The notes below the pieces were generated by a model. The model saw only the letters and a list, made by a program, of their open reading frames with translations, ran no database searches and was not told where the DNA came from. From Arthrobacter sp. PAMC 25486 (GTDB taxonomy: Bacteria > Actinomycetota > Actinomycetes > Actinomycetales > Micrococcaceae), in NCBI RefSeq assembly GCF_000785535.1, contig NZ_CP007595.1:2316439-2380438 (forward strand): a stretch of 64,000 bases of DNA. The letters run 5' to 3'. This document shows positions 18,648-28,079 of this stretch, piece after piece (positions within the stretch are counted from its first letter, which is position 1; the number at the start of each line of letters is the position of its first letter). The position numbers were made by a program, and so were the translations under genes.

Positions 18648-19799
18648 CTAGGGTTCTTCTTTCCCAAGCACGACGCCGGATCCGTCCAGTTCCGCTGCCG
18701 GCCCGGTCCGGGGTGTGATGGCAAGGCTGACAAGTGCCCAGCCAAGCACCAGAAAGCCGACGAGCAGCAGCGGCGTGATCAGGTTTTGTGCCAAGACCGC
18801 CCAGTCCTGGTGGCTGGTCTGGCCCCCGTCGGCGAGCTCCACCATGACCGTGCCGGTGGCCGTCGGAAACAGGTACGGCGCAAACATGGCGAACATGCCC
18901 GCTGCCACCGCGGCGGTCCCAAACCATAGGCCGCGCATGCTGGACGGGCGGCCGCCGGTGGACTGGCGCCCGGAAAGCTGGCTCTTGGAAGGGTTGGCCT
19001 CAGAAGAGTTGGAGCTTTGATGGGTGGTGCCTTTGTCCGCCAAGTCCGGCAGTCCGGCGTCGTCCGTCATGTCGTTGTCCGAAAAGGATTGCCGCCAGCG
19101 CCGGGGCACCACGAACAGCACAGCCAGCATCAGCAATGCCGCGACAAACAGCCAGCTGCCACTAAATCTCACCAGGTAGGTCCAGGGCATGGCCATGTTT
19201 CCTGCTGCCCTGCTCCACTGCGACATGGCGCCTGGGAAGATCACTATTGCGAACAATCCGACCCATCCGGCTGCGCCCACCGTTACCGCCACCACGGCGA
19301 AGGAGATCCGCAGTGCAGGCTCCCACTCCGCCTTGCGTCGTGAAGCAAGGAACAGCATCGCGGCCAGGATGCCTACCCCCGTTGTGAACAGGGCTGGTGC
19401 GGCCGCAAAGACGACCTGGCCCCAGGGCTGCAGCTCTATTCCCTGAAACTGGGACGGATCCATTTCCATGCTTGAGGGCACCCAGTACTGCGCCATCAGG
19501 GTAAACACTCCGGCGGCGATCATCACAACGGCGGCACCCAACGCAATGAGCCAGCGCCAGGGCGGCCAGACGGGGCTGTCCATCTTCGCGTCCCGGCTCG
19601 GCGCTGCCGTCACGGTGTCCGGTTTTTCGGTGACGGGCCCGGTCTTTTCCTTCGGAACTGTGGCAGGAGCCAGTGCTGCGCCCGTCGGGCCTGCAAGCGC
19701 TGCGCCGCCTTCCGCAGGCGACCATGCGGGCGCATCACCCCCGTCCCCTCCGGGCTGGAACATCGAGGGGTAGCGTTCATCAAAGTTCCGGCTGGACAT
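18648..19799 (-). CDS. Six-helix membrane protein of RYPxMFQPG family, paralogue C
   Basis: A 383-residue protein of unknown function. The N-terminus MSSRNFDERYPSMFQPGGD carries the motif shared by all three tandem genes. An Ala/Pro-rich linker of about 80 residues follows, then six predicted membrane helices. The loop between helices 4 and 5 is long, Ser/Asn-rich and polar; helices 4 and 5 are separated by RRWRQSF. The start overlaps the end of paralogue B by 20 bases and has GGAGGAC upstream, implying translational coupling. No enzyme motif was recognised. It may be a membrane scaffold or a subunit of a hetero-oligomer; this is speculation. Confidence 0.75.
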   Translation of the reverse strand: MSSRNFDERYPSMFQPGGDGGDAPAWSPAEGGAALAGPTGAALAPATVPKEKTGPVTEKPDTVTAAPSRDAKMDSPVWPPWRWLIALGAAVVMIAAGVFTLMAQYWVPSSMEMDPSQFQGIELQPWGQVVFAAAPALFTTGVGILAAMLFLASRRKAEWEPALRISFAVVAVTVGAAGWVGLFAIVIFPGAMSQWSRAAGNMAMPWTYLVRFSGSWLFVAALLMLAVLFVVPRRWRQSFSDNDMTDDAGLPDLADKGTTHQSSNSSEANPSKSQLSGRQSTGGRPSSMRGLWFGTAAVAAGMFAMFAPYLFPTATGTVMVELADGGQTSHQDWAVLAQNLITPLLLVGFLVLGWALVSLAITPRTGPAAELDGSGVVLGKEEP

Positions 19800-20874
19800 G
19801 GTCCTCCGCCTGTTCCACTTCGTCGTTCCGCTCGTCGAGGCGACCCGCCTGGGGCGCATCCCGTGGTGTTCGAATGACCGCTGTGATGACGGGGCCAAGT
19901 GCAGCGGCAGCTATGACAATGACTCCGGCGGCCACCAATGCCGGAGTCAACATGGGCAACATGGACGGCCAGCCGGGAATCCCTTGGTTTCCGCCCTCGT
20001 AATACTGGGTTGAGAGTGGAACATTGGGGAAGATCTTTTGCGCAAACTGTGAGAATACGGCGACGGCGACAAGAAGCAGCCCCACTGTGTAGGCACGTAT
20101 CAGGGAAGTTTTGTGGCTGATCGCCAGCGCCGCAAACATCAACAGGCCTACGACAAGGGGGCCGAACGCGAACAATCCCAGAAGACTGACAAAGGTCGAG
20201 GGACTCATGAAAAAGGTCGACTGCCCGGACAATGAGTCAACGCTCTCGTGGCGGATCGGCGGATACATGTACGTGGCGAACTGGGCGAAGAGCCCCGCGG
20301 CCAGCACCGCTGCCGAAGCAATCGCAAACAGCCGCCGCAACCCTTCCCTGCGTGTTGGGTGCTGCTGGGTGTAGAGGAACAACAACAGTGCCAATGCCCC
20401 CGCCCCCACACCAACCATTGGCGCGGCAGCCTGCGACGCAACGTAGGCCCACATCTCGCCGGCATACATCTCATTGGGATCCCCGGAGGACTTGGCGATC
20501 CAAGAGGGAAGCACTGGCAACAACACACCGAGACTTAGCAGCAGGGCACCGACGATGGCCGGCACGCGCCACAACAGCCACGGGCTCTTGGCGCCTGCGC
20601 CGGGGTCGGCTGTTGCGTTGGAGTCGACTAGTTCTGTCCCAGCCAGTCCTGCTGCGGCGGGGATTGGCAGTCCTGTCGCGGCCAAGGCTTCCTGCGCATC
20701 TGATGCCGTGCTGTATTGTCCGGGCGCCTGCGGCATCACGGGAACTGCGGCGGGCACAGCCGCCGGAGCTATAGTGTCGGCCGGTGTGACAGGCAAATGG
20801 ATCCCTGCCGGCATGGCCTCACCGCCGGGTTGGAACATCGCCGGATAGCGGTCATCAAATGGCTGCTTGCTCAA
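19780..20874 (-). CDS. Six-helix membrane protein of RYPxMFQPG family, paralogue B
   Basis: A 364-residue protein of unknown function, middle gene of three. I place the start at the TTG at 20874, giving (M)SKQPFDDRYPAMFQPGGE, because it aligns with both neighbours, has AAGGAAC upstream and overlaps the stop of paralogue A as TTGA. An Ala/Pro linker precedes six predicted helices. Two loops after helices 3 and 5 are similar and rich in Tyr/Pro (FATYMYPPI and FAQKIFPNV), suggesting the six helices arose from an internal duplication of three. Confidence 0.72.
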   Translation of the reverse strand: MSKQPFDDRYPAMFQPGGEAMPAGIHLPVTPADTIAPAAVPAAVPVMPQAPGQYSTASDAQEALAATGLPIPAAAGLAGTELVDSNATADPGAGAKSPWLLWRVPAIVGALLLSLGVLLPVLPSWIAKSSGDPNEMYAGEMWAYVASQAAAPMVGVGAGALALLLFLYTQQHPTRREGLRRLFAIASAAVLAAGLFAQFATYMYPPIRHESVDSLSGQSTFFMSPSTFVSLLGLFAFGPLVVGLLMFAALAISHKTSLIRAYTVGLLLVAVAVFSQFAQKIFPNVPLSTQYYEGGNQGIPGWPSMLPMLTPALVAAGVIVIAAAALGPVITAVIRTPRDAPQAGRLDERNDEVEQAEDHVQPEL

Positions 20875-21863
20875 GGCTGTTCCTTTGCTTCCTTCATATG
20901 TTTGTCTGTGACTGCCCCGCTGGGGAGGCCAAGACTTCCTTGAATGGTTGCCCACGCCAACACCAGCAGGCCTGCCACCAACATCGGGAGCCCAATCGGC
21001 ATCATTATGAACCCCGCATCGAATGCTTGTGCGTCCGGATACCTTGGTGCAGCGCTGTCAACTGCCGGGAGGATGGAAGCAGCCAATAAGGCAGCCAGGC
21101 CCCCAACCACTGCCAGGCCACCACACCACAGGGCGTTCTTGGTGGAAAAGTCCGGCGCGCTAGGTTGTGCCCCCGGTGTCTCCGTACCAGCTATTTCCTC
21201 AGCCCATCTGCGCGGCACGATGACGAGCACAGCAAGCATGAACAACGCCAACGTTAGTGTCCACGTGCCGGTCGGCCGGATGGCAGTCGGCCAGGGTGTC
21301 CGCCGGGGCACGCCGTCGTAGGCCGCAGCTGCGTAGTCTGCCTGGCCCGGGAACAAGGCAAAGGAATACAGTGCGAGCAAGGCAACAACAGCGACGAGGA
21401 CGGCCACAACCCCAAACGCTTTTCTCCCTGCGGATTCCCGCTCGGCAGTCCGTCTGGACACCAGGAAAAGCGATGCCGCAGCGATGCCCAGGCCTGCGAC
21501 AATCAGGGCGGATGCTGCGGGTGCAAGGTCTGTGCCCCACTCGGCGTAGACGGTTCCGGGATAACCCGGCGGGCCTCCGCTGGAGGACGTGGCCCAGTAC
21601 TGGGCCGACAGTGAAAACAGCCCTCCCCCAAACAGCAGCACGGCCGCTGCCGGCGCCAGCATCCACCGTTTGTCCGGCTGGACCGCGGCGGCAGTTTCCT
21701 CTGCGCCGGATATGCTCTCGTCTTGCAGCTGCGGGGCGTCTTCCAGCACCTGGGGGATCACTTCCTGCACCGGCAGGACCCCTTCACGGATCGCGGAACT
21801 CTCAGCATCCGTTCCGGGCTGAAACATGGCCGGGTACCGCCGGTCGAAGTCCTGGTTGCTCAT
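20871..21863 (-). CDS. Six-helix membrane protein of RYPxMFQPG family, paralogue A
   Basis: A 330-residue protein of unknown function, first gene of the operon. ATG at 21863 begins MSNQDFDRRYPAMFQPGTD; the motif FDxRYPxMFQPG is shared with paralogues B and C. After a 60-residue linker come six predicted membrane helices; helix 1 ends in FSLSAQYW, matching FTLMAQYW in paralogue C, and helix 4 ends in VIVPRRWAEE, matching VVPRRWRQ there. Paralogues A and C are therefore closest. It is divergent from the LGFP peptidase gene with 158 bases between them. Confidence 0.75.
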   Translation of the reverse strand: MSNQDFDRRYPAMFQPGTDAESSAIREGVLPVQEVIPQVLEDAPQLQDESISGAEETAAAVQPDKRWMLAPAAAVLLFGGGLFSLSAQYWATSSSGGPPGYPGTVYAEWGTDLAPAASALIVAGLGIAAASLFLVSRRTAERESAGRKAFGVVAVLVAVVALLALYSFALFPGQADYAAAAYDGVPRRTPWPTAIRPTGTWTLTLALFMLAVLVIVPRRWAEEIAGTETPGAQPSAPDFSTKNALWCGGLAVVGGLAALLAASILPAVDSAAPRYPDAQAFDAGFIMMPIGLPMLVAGLLVLAWATIQGSLGLPSGAVTDKHMKEAKEQP

Positions 21864-22021
21864 GCCACCCCAATGTGCCGCGCCTGAAGGAAAATATTCC
21901 TTCAGCTTACCGAGCCAACCGGTCCGCCACGCATCCATGACATCAGCGAAACCTCTTGTCCTGCCCTGGGAATCGGTTTAGTGTCAAAAAATCAACTCAG
22001 ATTGGACAGGGTGGCTCTGCC

Positions 22022-23319
22022 ATGAAAACAAAACGATTGATGCTCCTGGTGATGGCAGTGTTTGCCATGGTGGGGACGTTCCTGGCAGTGCCCGGGGCAG
22101 CCCTGGCGACAACGCCGGACAACGGAGCGATCGCCTCGAAATACGTCTCAAACCCGCAGCTCGGGTGGCCATCACACCCCTGCGATGCAACCTGCGGCAA
22201 GGGGGCTGCTACCGCTCGTACCGGAACGGCAGCATTTACTGGTCCACGGCCACCGGGGCGCACATGACAGTGGGCGCCATCGCGGGGCGGTGGGCATCGC
22301 TCAATTGGGAGCGCGGTTTCCTCGGCTACCCCACCACAGATGAAAATTGCACGCTGGTGAATTCTGGCTGCGTTCAGAAGTTCCAGGGCGGCCGCATCTA
22401 TTGGCAGCCTAATACGGGGGCCAACCCCATTGCCGGGGGAATCGGGTTCCACTGGGACCAGACAGCGGCTGAACGCGGCCCCCTTGGCTACCCAATCAGC
22501 GGTGAAAACTGTGCGCTGGTTGCAGGGGGCTGCGTACAAAATTTTCAGGGGGGCTACGTCTACTGGCAGCCCTCCATAGGATCCCATGCAGTTCATGGCG
22601 CCCTCGGAGCCAAGTGGGTCCAGATGGGTTATGAGCTCAGCCCGCTGGGCTATCCTGTCAGTGACGAGAGCTGCGGCGGGACGCCGCTGAGCTGCAGCCA
22701 ATATTTCCAGGGCGGCACCATCACCTGGCCCACCTTTGCGGGTGTCAGCGTCACCCCCTCCCCTTCCAGTACCGGCGTGGTGGTCAACAAGCGCCGGCCC
22801 AATTCACCCATGAACCAAACACCCCCAGATCTTGTCTGGGTGGGTTCCCAGCTCATGCGCAGCGAGGCGGCCTGGCAGTTCTCACAGCTGGTTTCCGGAG
22901 CGTCCGCGGCGGGCGTGCCGGTCACCACCGTCAGCGGATTCCGCTCCTACGACACACAGGTGGGCCTCTACAACTCCTATGTGTCTCAGTACGGCCGGGC
23001 CGTCGCCGACACCATCTCCGCCCGGCCCGGCTTCAGCGAACACCAAACCGGCTTGGTCATGGACGTCGGTAACCCCAACGGGGCGTGCTCACTACAGGCC
23101 TGCTTCGAAAACACGCCCGCCGGAGAGTTCGTCAGGAACCACGCCTGGCAGTACGGCTTCATCATCCGCTACACGTGGGCCAATGACTGGGCAACGGGTT
23201 ACACCTACGAACCCTGGCATCTGCGCTACATCGGCGTCCGGACAGCCACCGACATGCACAACCGCGGCTACCAAACACTGGAGCAGCACTTCGGCCTCGC
23301 GGCCGCACCCACGTACTAA
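22022..23319 (+). pseudogene. Secreted LGFP-repeat M15 (VanY-type) D-Ala-D-Ala carboxypeptidase, frameshifted in a G run
   Basis: The ATG at 22022 gives a signal peptide (MKTKRLMLLVMAVFAMVGTF, cut after ALA) and the start of an LGFP repeat. At the run of five G at 22201-22205 the frame breaks; the rest continues in the -1 frame. Adding one G would restore KGGCYRSYRNGSIYW, the expected LGFP sequence. Three to four LGFP wall-binding repeats follow (GFLGYPTTDENC, GPLGYPISGENC, SPLGYPVSDESC). The C-terminal M15B peptidase has SGFRSYDTQ, the zinc motif GFSEHQTGLVMDVG and the EPWHLRYIG active-site motif. The downstream part looks fully conserved, so this may be a sequencing error, phase variation or a recent mutation rather than old decay. 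Confidence 0.85.
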
Positions 23320-23330
23320 CCCAACCACTT

Positions 23331-23385
23331 CGCCGAGATGTGCGATGACGCCCTCCCGGAGAGGGCGTCATCGCACATCTCGGCG
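23331..23385. terminator. Perfect 25-bp-stem palindrome between convergent genes (palindrome family member P1)
   Basis: Two 25-base arms (23331-23355 and 23361-23385) are exactly complementary around the 5-base loop CCGGA. The outer end reads CGCCGAGATGTGCGATGACG. It lies between the LGFP peptidase stop and the gabT stop and can terminate both transcripts. The arm sequence is related to elements at 27901, 29094 and 37933, so it belongs to a dispersed family. Confidence 0.85.
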
Positions 23386-23394
23386 AGTAGGCGG

Positions 23395-24756
23395 TTAGGC
23401 GGAGGCGCGGATCGCGTCGGAGAGGACATCCAGGCCATCGTTGAGTAGTTCGTCGCTGATGACCAGCGGCGGGAGCAGGCGGATGACGTTGCCGTAGGTG
23501 CCACAGGTCAGGATGATGACACCGGCGGCCAGGCAGGCGCCGGCGATGGCCTTGGCGGCCTCCGCGTTGACTTCCTTGGTGGTGTTGGCAGTGCCCGGCT
23601 GGACCAGTTCGATCGCCAGCATGGCGCCGCGGCCGCGGATTTCGCCGATGATGCCGGCCTCGCCCATCTCCGCAACGAGCGCCTCGAAGCGTGCGGTGAC
23701 GATGCGTTCGATGTTTGCGGCACGGCCGTTGAGGTCGTGCTCCTTCATCGTCTTGATGGCAGCGAGTGCTGCGGCGCAGGCGATCGGGTTTCCGCCGTAG
23801 GTGCCGCCGAGGCCGCCGGGGTGCACGGCATCCATGAGGTCCGCGCGGCCCGTGATGGCCGAAAGCGGCAGGCCGCCGGCGATGCCCTTGGCCATCGTGA
23901 TAATGTCCGGGACAACGCCCTCGTGCGCGGTGGCGAACCATTCGCCGGTGCGGCAGAAACCTGACTGGACCTCGTCGGCGATGAAGACGACACCGTTGTC
24001 CTTGGCCCAGGCAGCCAGGGTGGGCAGGAAGCCGTCGGCCGGGACAATGAAGCCGCCCTCACCCTGGATGGGCTCGATCAGGATTGCGGCGACGGAGTCG
24101 GCGCCAATCTGCTTCTCGATCATGGTGATGGCGCGGTGTGCCGCCTCTTCACCCTTAATGTCTGCTTCCTCGCGGTAGGGGTAGCTCATGGGCACGCGGT
24201 AGATCTCCGGTGCGAACGGGCCGAAGTTCGTCTTGTACGGCATCGCCTTGGCGGTCAGCGCCATGGTCAGGTTGGTGCGGCCGTGGTAGGCGTGGTCGAA
24301 GGCGACGATGGCGTCGCGCCCGGTGGCCAGGCGGGCCACCTTGACGGCGTTCTCCACAGCCTCGGCACCGGAGTTGAACAGCACGGTGCGCTTCTCGTGG
24401 GTGCCGGGGGTCAGGGCGTTGAGCTCTTCGGCAACCTGGATGTAGCTTTCGTACGGGGTGACCATGAAACAGGTGTGGGTGAAGTGCCCCACCTGCTCGC
24501 GGACGGCCTCAACGACGTTGGCATCCGAGGCGCCGACGGAGGTGACGGCGATGCCGGACCCCAGGTCGATGAAGGAGTTGCCGTCAACGTCGGCGATGAT
24601 GCCGCCGTCGGCGTCCGCTACATAAACGGGAACGGTGGAGGCAACCCCGCCGGCCACAACCGACTTGCGGCGTTCGTTAAGTGCCTGCGACTTGGGGCCG
24701 GGGAATGCTCCGAGAATTTGGCGTTTTTGGGCAAGGCGGTACTGGATATCGCTCAT
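23395..24756 (-). CDS. gabT: 4-aminobutyrate aminotransferase
   Basis: A 453-residue class III PLP aminotransferase converting 4-aminobutyrate and 2-oxoglutarate to succinate semialdehyde and glutamate. Visible features are LFNSGAEAVENAVKVAR (phosphate-binding region), AYHGRTNLTMALT, the ILIEPIQGEGGF block, FIADEVQSGFCRTG with the cofactor aspartate, and the Schiff-base lysine in IITMAKGIAGGLPLSA. ATG at 24756 with GAGAGGAAC upstream. It follows the aldehyde dehydrogenase gene by 63 bases on the same strand. The two consecutive steps, aminobutyraldehyde to GABA to succinate semialdehyde, suggest a putrescine/GABA degradation operon. Confidence 0.93.
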   Translation of the reverse strand: MSDIQYRLAQKRQILGAFPGPKSQALNERRKSVVAGGVASTVPVYVADADGGIIADVDGNSFIDLGSGIAVTSVGASDANVVEAVREQVGHFTHTCFMVTPYESYIQVAEELNALTPGTHEKRTVLFNSGAEAVENAVKVARLATGRDAIVAFDHAYHGRTNLTMALTAKAMPYKTNFGPFAPEIYRVPMSYPYREEADIKGEEAAHRAITMIEKQIGADSVAAILIEPIQGEGGFIVPADGFLPTLAAWAKDNGVVFIADEVQSGFCRTGEWFATAHEGVVPDIITMAKGIAGGLPLSAITGRADLMDAVHPGGLGGTYGGNPIACAAALAAIKTMKEHDLNGRAANIERIVTARFEALVAEMGEAGIIGEIRGRGAMLAIELVQPGTANTTKEVNAEAAKAIAGACLAAGVIILTCGTYGNVIRLLPPLVISDELLNDGLDVLSDAIRASA

Positions 24757-24819
24757 GGGAAGTTCCTCTCAATGTTGTTCAAACGCGAACGTGCCGCCGC
24801 GCCAAGGGGTTTGTGGGAC

Positions 24820-26250
24820 TTACGCGTCCAGGTTGCTCATGACGTGCTTGATCCGGGTGTAATCTTCCACGCCGTAGATGGAGAGGTCCTTGCCGTAGCC
24901 GGACTGTTTGAAGCCGCCGTGCGGCATTTCGGCCGTGAGCATGACGTGGGTGTTGATCCACACCACGCCAAAGTCGAGGTCGCGGGCGAGGCGCATGGCC
25001 ACGCCGTGGTTGGACGTCCAGACGCTGGATGCGAGGGCATATTCGACGTCGTTTGCCAGCTCGACGGCCTCTTCTTCCGTCTTGAACGTCTGGACGGTGA
25101 TGACGGGGCCGAAGGTTTCCTGCTGGACAATGTCATCGGTCTGCTTGACACCGTCAACCACTGTGGGTGCGAAGTAGAAGCCCCTGTCGCCAACGCGGGT
25201 GCCTCCGGTGACCACCGTGGCGTACTCGGGGATGTTGGCCACCACATCGACCACCTGGTTGAAGTGGTTGATATTGTTCAGCGGGCCGAAGTAGTTCTTG
25301 GAATCGTCCTCGTTGCCGGTTTCCAGGCCTTCGGATGCAGTGGCCAGGGCGGCCACGAACTCTTCGTGGGCTGATTCTTCCACAAGAACGCGGGTGATGG
25401 CCGTGCAGTCCTGGCCCGCGTTGAAGAAGGCGTATTCCGCAATTTCCTGGGCCGTTTTGCCCAGGTTGGCGTCGGCGAAGACAACTGCCGGGGCCTTGCC
25501 GCCGAGTTCCAGGTGGGCGCGTTTGAGGCCCTTTGCTGCCCCGGTGGCCACAGCGATTCCGGCACGCACGGATCCGGTGATGGACACCATGGCGGGGGTC
25601 TTGTGGTCAACCATGGATGCGCCCGTGGCACCGTTGCCCAGAACAAAGTTCAGGACGCCTGCCGGAACAATGTCCTTGGCGATGTCGGCGAATACCAGGG
25701 TGCTTTCGGGCGTGGTGTCGCTGGGCTTGAGAACAACCGTGTTGCCTGCCGCCAGCGCGGGGCCAATCTTCCAGATGAGCATGAGGAACGGGTAGTTCCA
25801 CGGGGTGACCTGGGCGATGACACCAACAGGTTCGCGGCGCACAAAGGAGGTGAAGTTCTCCATGTACTCCCCGGCGGAGCGGCCTTCCAACAGTCGTGCC
25901 GCACCGGCAAAGAAGCGCAACTGGTCTGCGCCGGCACCAACTTCCTCATCGGCGATCATCTGGCGAACCTGGCCGGTGTTGCGGTGCTGCGCCTCGACAA
26001 GTTCGCCACTGCGGGCCTCAACGGCATCGGCAAGTTTCAGCAGCACCCGTTGGCGTTCACCCGGGGTGGCGTGCTTCCACGTCTTGAACGCGGTGGCTGC
26101 CGCCTCCATGGCGGCGTCCACATCGGCCTGACTGGAGATGGGCGCCTTCGCCACAATCTCGCCGTTGGTGGGATTGACGATATCCAGGGAATCCGTGCCC
26201 GTTACAGGAACAAACTCTCCATTGATGAAGTTCTGCAAGGTCTGGACCAC
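24820..26250 (-). CDS. Gamma-aminobutyraldehyde dehydrogenase (aldehyde dehydrogenase family)
   Basis: A 476-residue NAD-dependent aldehyde dehydrogenase. The catalytic glutamate lies in LELGGKAP and the nucleophilic cysteine in FFNAGQDCTAITR; VTPWNYPFLMLIWKIGPALA and the QETFGPV block are typical. It resembles the PatD/Prr type that oxidises 4-aminobutanal to GABA, in keeping with gabT next to it. I chose the GTG at 26250 (VQTLQNFINGEFVP) because AAAGAGG precedes it by 9 bases and homologues start here; the frame stays open about 50 residues further into the promoter of the divergent regulator. Confidence 0.88.
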   Translation of the reverse strand: MVQTLQNFINGEFVPVTGTDSLDIVNPTNGEIVAKAPISSQADVDAAMEAAATAFKTWKHATPGERQRVLLKLADAVEARSGELVEAQHRNTGQVRQMIADEEVGAGADQLRFFAGAARLLEGRSAGEYMENFTSFVRREPVGVIAQVTPWNYPFLMLIWKIGPALAAGNTVVLKPSDTTPESTLVFADIAKDIVPAGVLNFVLGNGATGASMVDHKTPAMVSITGSVRAGIAVATGAAKGLKRAHLELGGKAPAVVFADANLGKTAQEIAEYAFFNAGQDCTAITRVLVEESAHEEFVAALATASEGLETGNEDDSKNYFGPLNNINHFNQVVDVVANIPEYATVVTGGTRVGDRGFYFAPTVVDGVKQTDDIVQQETFGPVITVQTFKTEEEAVELANDVEYALASSVWTSNHGVAMRLARDLDFGVVWINTHVMLTAEMPHGGFKQSGYGKDLSIYGVEDYTRIKHVMSNLDA

Positions 26251-26281
26251 AGTGTTCAACCTCTTTAGCTCGATGTGGAAG

Positions 26282-26297
26282 GCGGTGTATGCACCGC
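26282..26297. promoter_or_regulatory. Inverted repeat in the pucR-aldehyde dehydrogenase divergent promoter region
   Basis: GCGGTG-TATG-CACCGC is a perfect 6-bp inverted repeat 31 bases upstream of the dehydrogenase start, in the 140-base region between divergent genes. It is a candidate operator for the PucR-family regulator encoded at 26391. The evidence is symmetry and position only. Confidence 0.3.
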
Positions 26298-26390
26298 ATA
26301 TGCGACAGCTTAGGCCCCGCAGCCATCCGAACCGAATAGCCATCTGCACCACTTCACCGTACAGCCGTAGTGCGTTTGTATAGTTGTTCC

Positions 26391-27839
26391 ATGGCACTTT
26401 CATTAGCGGACCTCCTCGGCGTACCCAGCTTGCTGCTCAAGAACATGGGTTCCAGCCGAACCCCGCTGACGGCTGCCATCGATTGGGTTGCTGTCACCGA
26501 GCTGGAAAACCCGCAGTCCTTCCTCAGCGGCGGGGAACTGGTGCTGACCACGGGAGCCCGGCAGGGCACCGCTGACGCACAGCGCTCCTTTGTCCGACAG
26601 ATCAAGCGGGCGGGCGCCGTCGGAATTGGTTTTGGCATTGGCTTTGAGCATGAGTCGGTGCCCCCGGCACTCATTGCCGAGGCGAACCGGTGGGGCGTTC
26701 CCGTTGTGGAAGTCCCCTACAGCACCCCGTTTATTGCCATCGGCAAGCTCGTGGCCGACGCCCTTTCCTCCGACCATTACATCAAGCTGGAGCGGCTGCT
26801 GCGCGAACACCAGGTGCTGGCGCGGGCGCTGTTGACGGGCGGCGGACTGCCGGCGCTGCTGCTCAAGCTCTCCGCCATGGTCTCCGCGGACCTGCTCATC
26901 ACCCAGTACGGCGGCGAGGTTGCCTCCACCATGCCCGGCACCATCCCGGACGACGGCGCGTGGCATGCGGTTGCGCTGTCAACAGGCAAACGCGATGCCA
27001 GCACACTTTGGCTCCGCAAACCGGTTCACGATGACGGGATTGTTGACTACGCGCGCGGCCTGATCAGCATCGAATTGAACAACCTGATGCAGCGAAGGCA
27101 GGCGGCACGGCAAATTGCCGGGCAGGTCATTTCCGATGTCATCCGCGGAACGCTGGAGGCAGCGGACTCGGCTGCCAGGTTGGAAAATCTTGGCATCTCC
27201 GCCTCGGCAAAAAACTTTGTGCTGTTGGTCAGCTGTGACGAAAGCAAATTTGCAACGCTGTCCACGATCAGTCTGCCTCCCCTCTTGGAGCAGGCGATTG
27301 CCGCAACAGTGCATTCCGAGGGTCGGCAGGAATTGCTGCTGGTGGTGCCCACCAAGGCCGGCGACCCCGCCTCGCTGGGCAGGGCCCTGAGCCACCAGAT
27401 GCACAACGTTGGCATCACGGCACCCGTGGGCATTGGCGGCGCCTATTCCCAGGCGAACGGATTGCGCTGGAGCTACTTTGAGGCCCGTGAGGCAGCCACA
27501 CGCGGACTGGAGGTCAACGTCCCCGAAAGGCTCAGCCTGACCTCCCTGCTGCTGGCCAGCGAGGACGTGCCCATGGCCGACATGGCCTCAGAGGCGCTGG
27601 GGCCCCTGACCTCCTTCGACACCGCGCACGGCTCCGAACTGCTGGACACGTTGGAGACGTATCTGCGGCTCAATGGCTCAGTCGCCGCCGTGGCAGAAGC
27701 GCTGTCGCTGCACCGAAACACCGTCCGGTACCGGCTGACCCAGATCGCCGAGCTGACCGGTTACGACCCCGCACTGACGCCGGACCGCGTGCAATTGTGG
27801 CTGGCCCTTGCAGTGCGCAGGCTGTCGCCTCCTTCCTGA
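26391..27839 (+). CDS. PucR-family transcriptional regulator
   Basis: A 482-residue regulator. The N-terminal PucR domain (about residues 8-125) carries the characteristic FLSGGELVLTTGA segment. A GGDEF-like middle region follows, and residues 415-475 form the PucR C-terminal helix-turn-helix, seen as TLETYLRLNGSVAAVAEALS and LHRNTVRYRLTQIAEL. ATG at 26391 is taken because the domain begins within a few residues. It is divergent from the aldehyde dehydrogenase-gabT operon, and members of this family commonly activate an adjacent amine or purine catabolic operon, so it probably controls that operon in response to GABA or putrescine. Confidence 0.88.
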   Translation: MALSLADLLGVPSLLLKNMGSSRTPLTAAIDWVAVTELENPQSFLSGGELVLTTGARQGTADAQRSFVRQIKRAGAVGIGFGIGFEHESVPPALIAEANRWGVPVVEVPYSTPFIAIGKLVADALSSDHYIKLERLLREHQVLARALLTGGGLPALLLKLSAMVSADLLITQYGGEVASTMPGTIPDDGAWHAVALSTGKRDASTLWLRKPVHDDGIVDYARGLISIELNNLMQRRQAARQIAGQVISDVIRGTLEAADSAARLENLGISASAKNFVLLVSCDESKFATLSTISLPPLLEQAIAATVHSEGRQELLLVVPTKAGDPASLGRALSHQMHNVGITAPVGIGGAYSQANGLRWSYFEAREAATRGLEVNVPERLSLTSLLLASEDVPMADMASEALGPLTSFDTAHGSELLDTLETYLRLNGSVAAVAEALSLHRNTVRYRLTQIAELTGYDPALTPDRVQLWLALAVRRLSPPS

Positions 27840-27900
27840 TCCTGGGCACGCTGGGCACGCCGGGCACCGGGCATCCGGGCCCTGCCTCGCCTCCTGTCCG

Positions 27901-27962
27901 CGCCGAGGCGTGAGATATGGCGACTACGAAGGTTCTAAGTCGCCACATCTCACGTCTCGGCG
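27901..27962. repeat. Imperfect 25-bp-arm palindrome, left flank of the nuclease-like gene (P2)
   Basis: Arms CGCCGAGGCGTGAGATATGG... and its near-complement (two mismatches in 25) enclose an 11-13 base loop. It lies between the pucR stop and the AbiEi/DUF559 gene start. The arms are almost identical to those of the element at 29094-29155, which lies on the other side of that gene, and share the outer arm with the elements at 23331 and 37933. Confidence 0.85.
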
Positions 27963-28079
27963 CAGCAGCGCTTCGTGTTCATTCCTCCACAGGCCGGGCC
28001 GAGTGGAACTTGTCCACAGATTTGTCCATGTGGCGTATTTTGGCCCCCTTGCGATCCATTTTTGGCCGCTAATGGGTGT

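Noticed and set aside
24136..25374. Plus-strand open frame of 412 codons over the GABA genes
   Set aside because: Antisense shadow of the aldehyde dehydrogenase and gabT.
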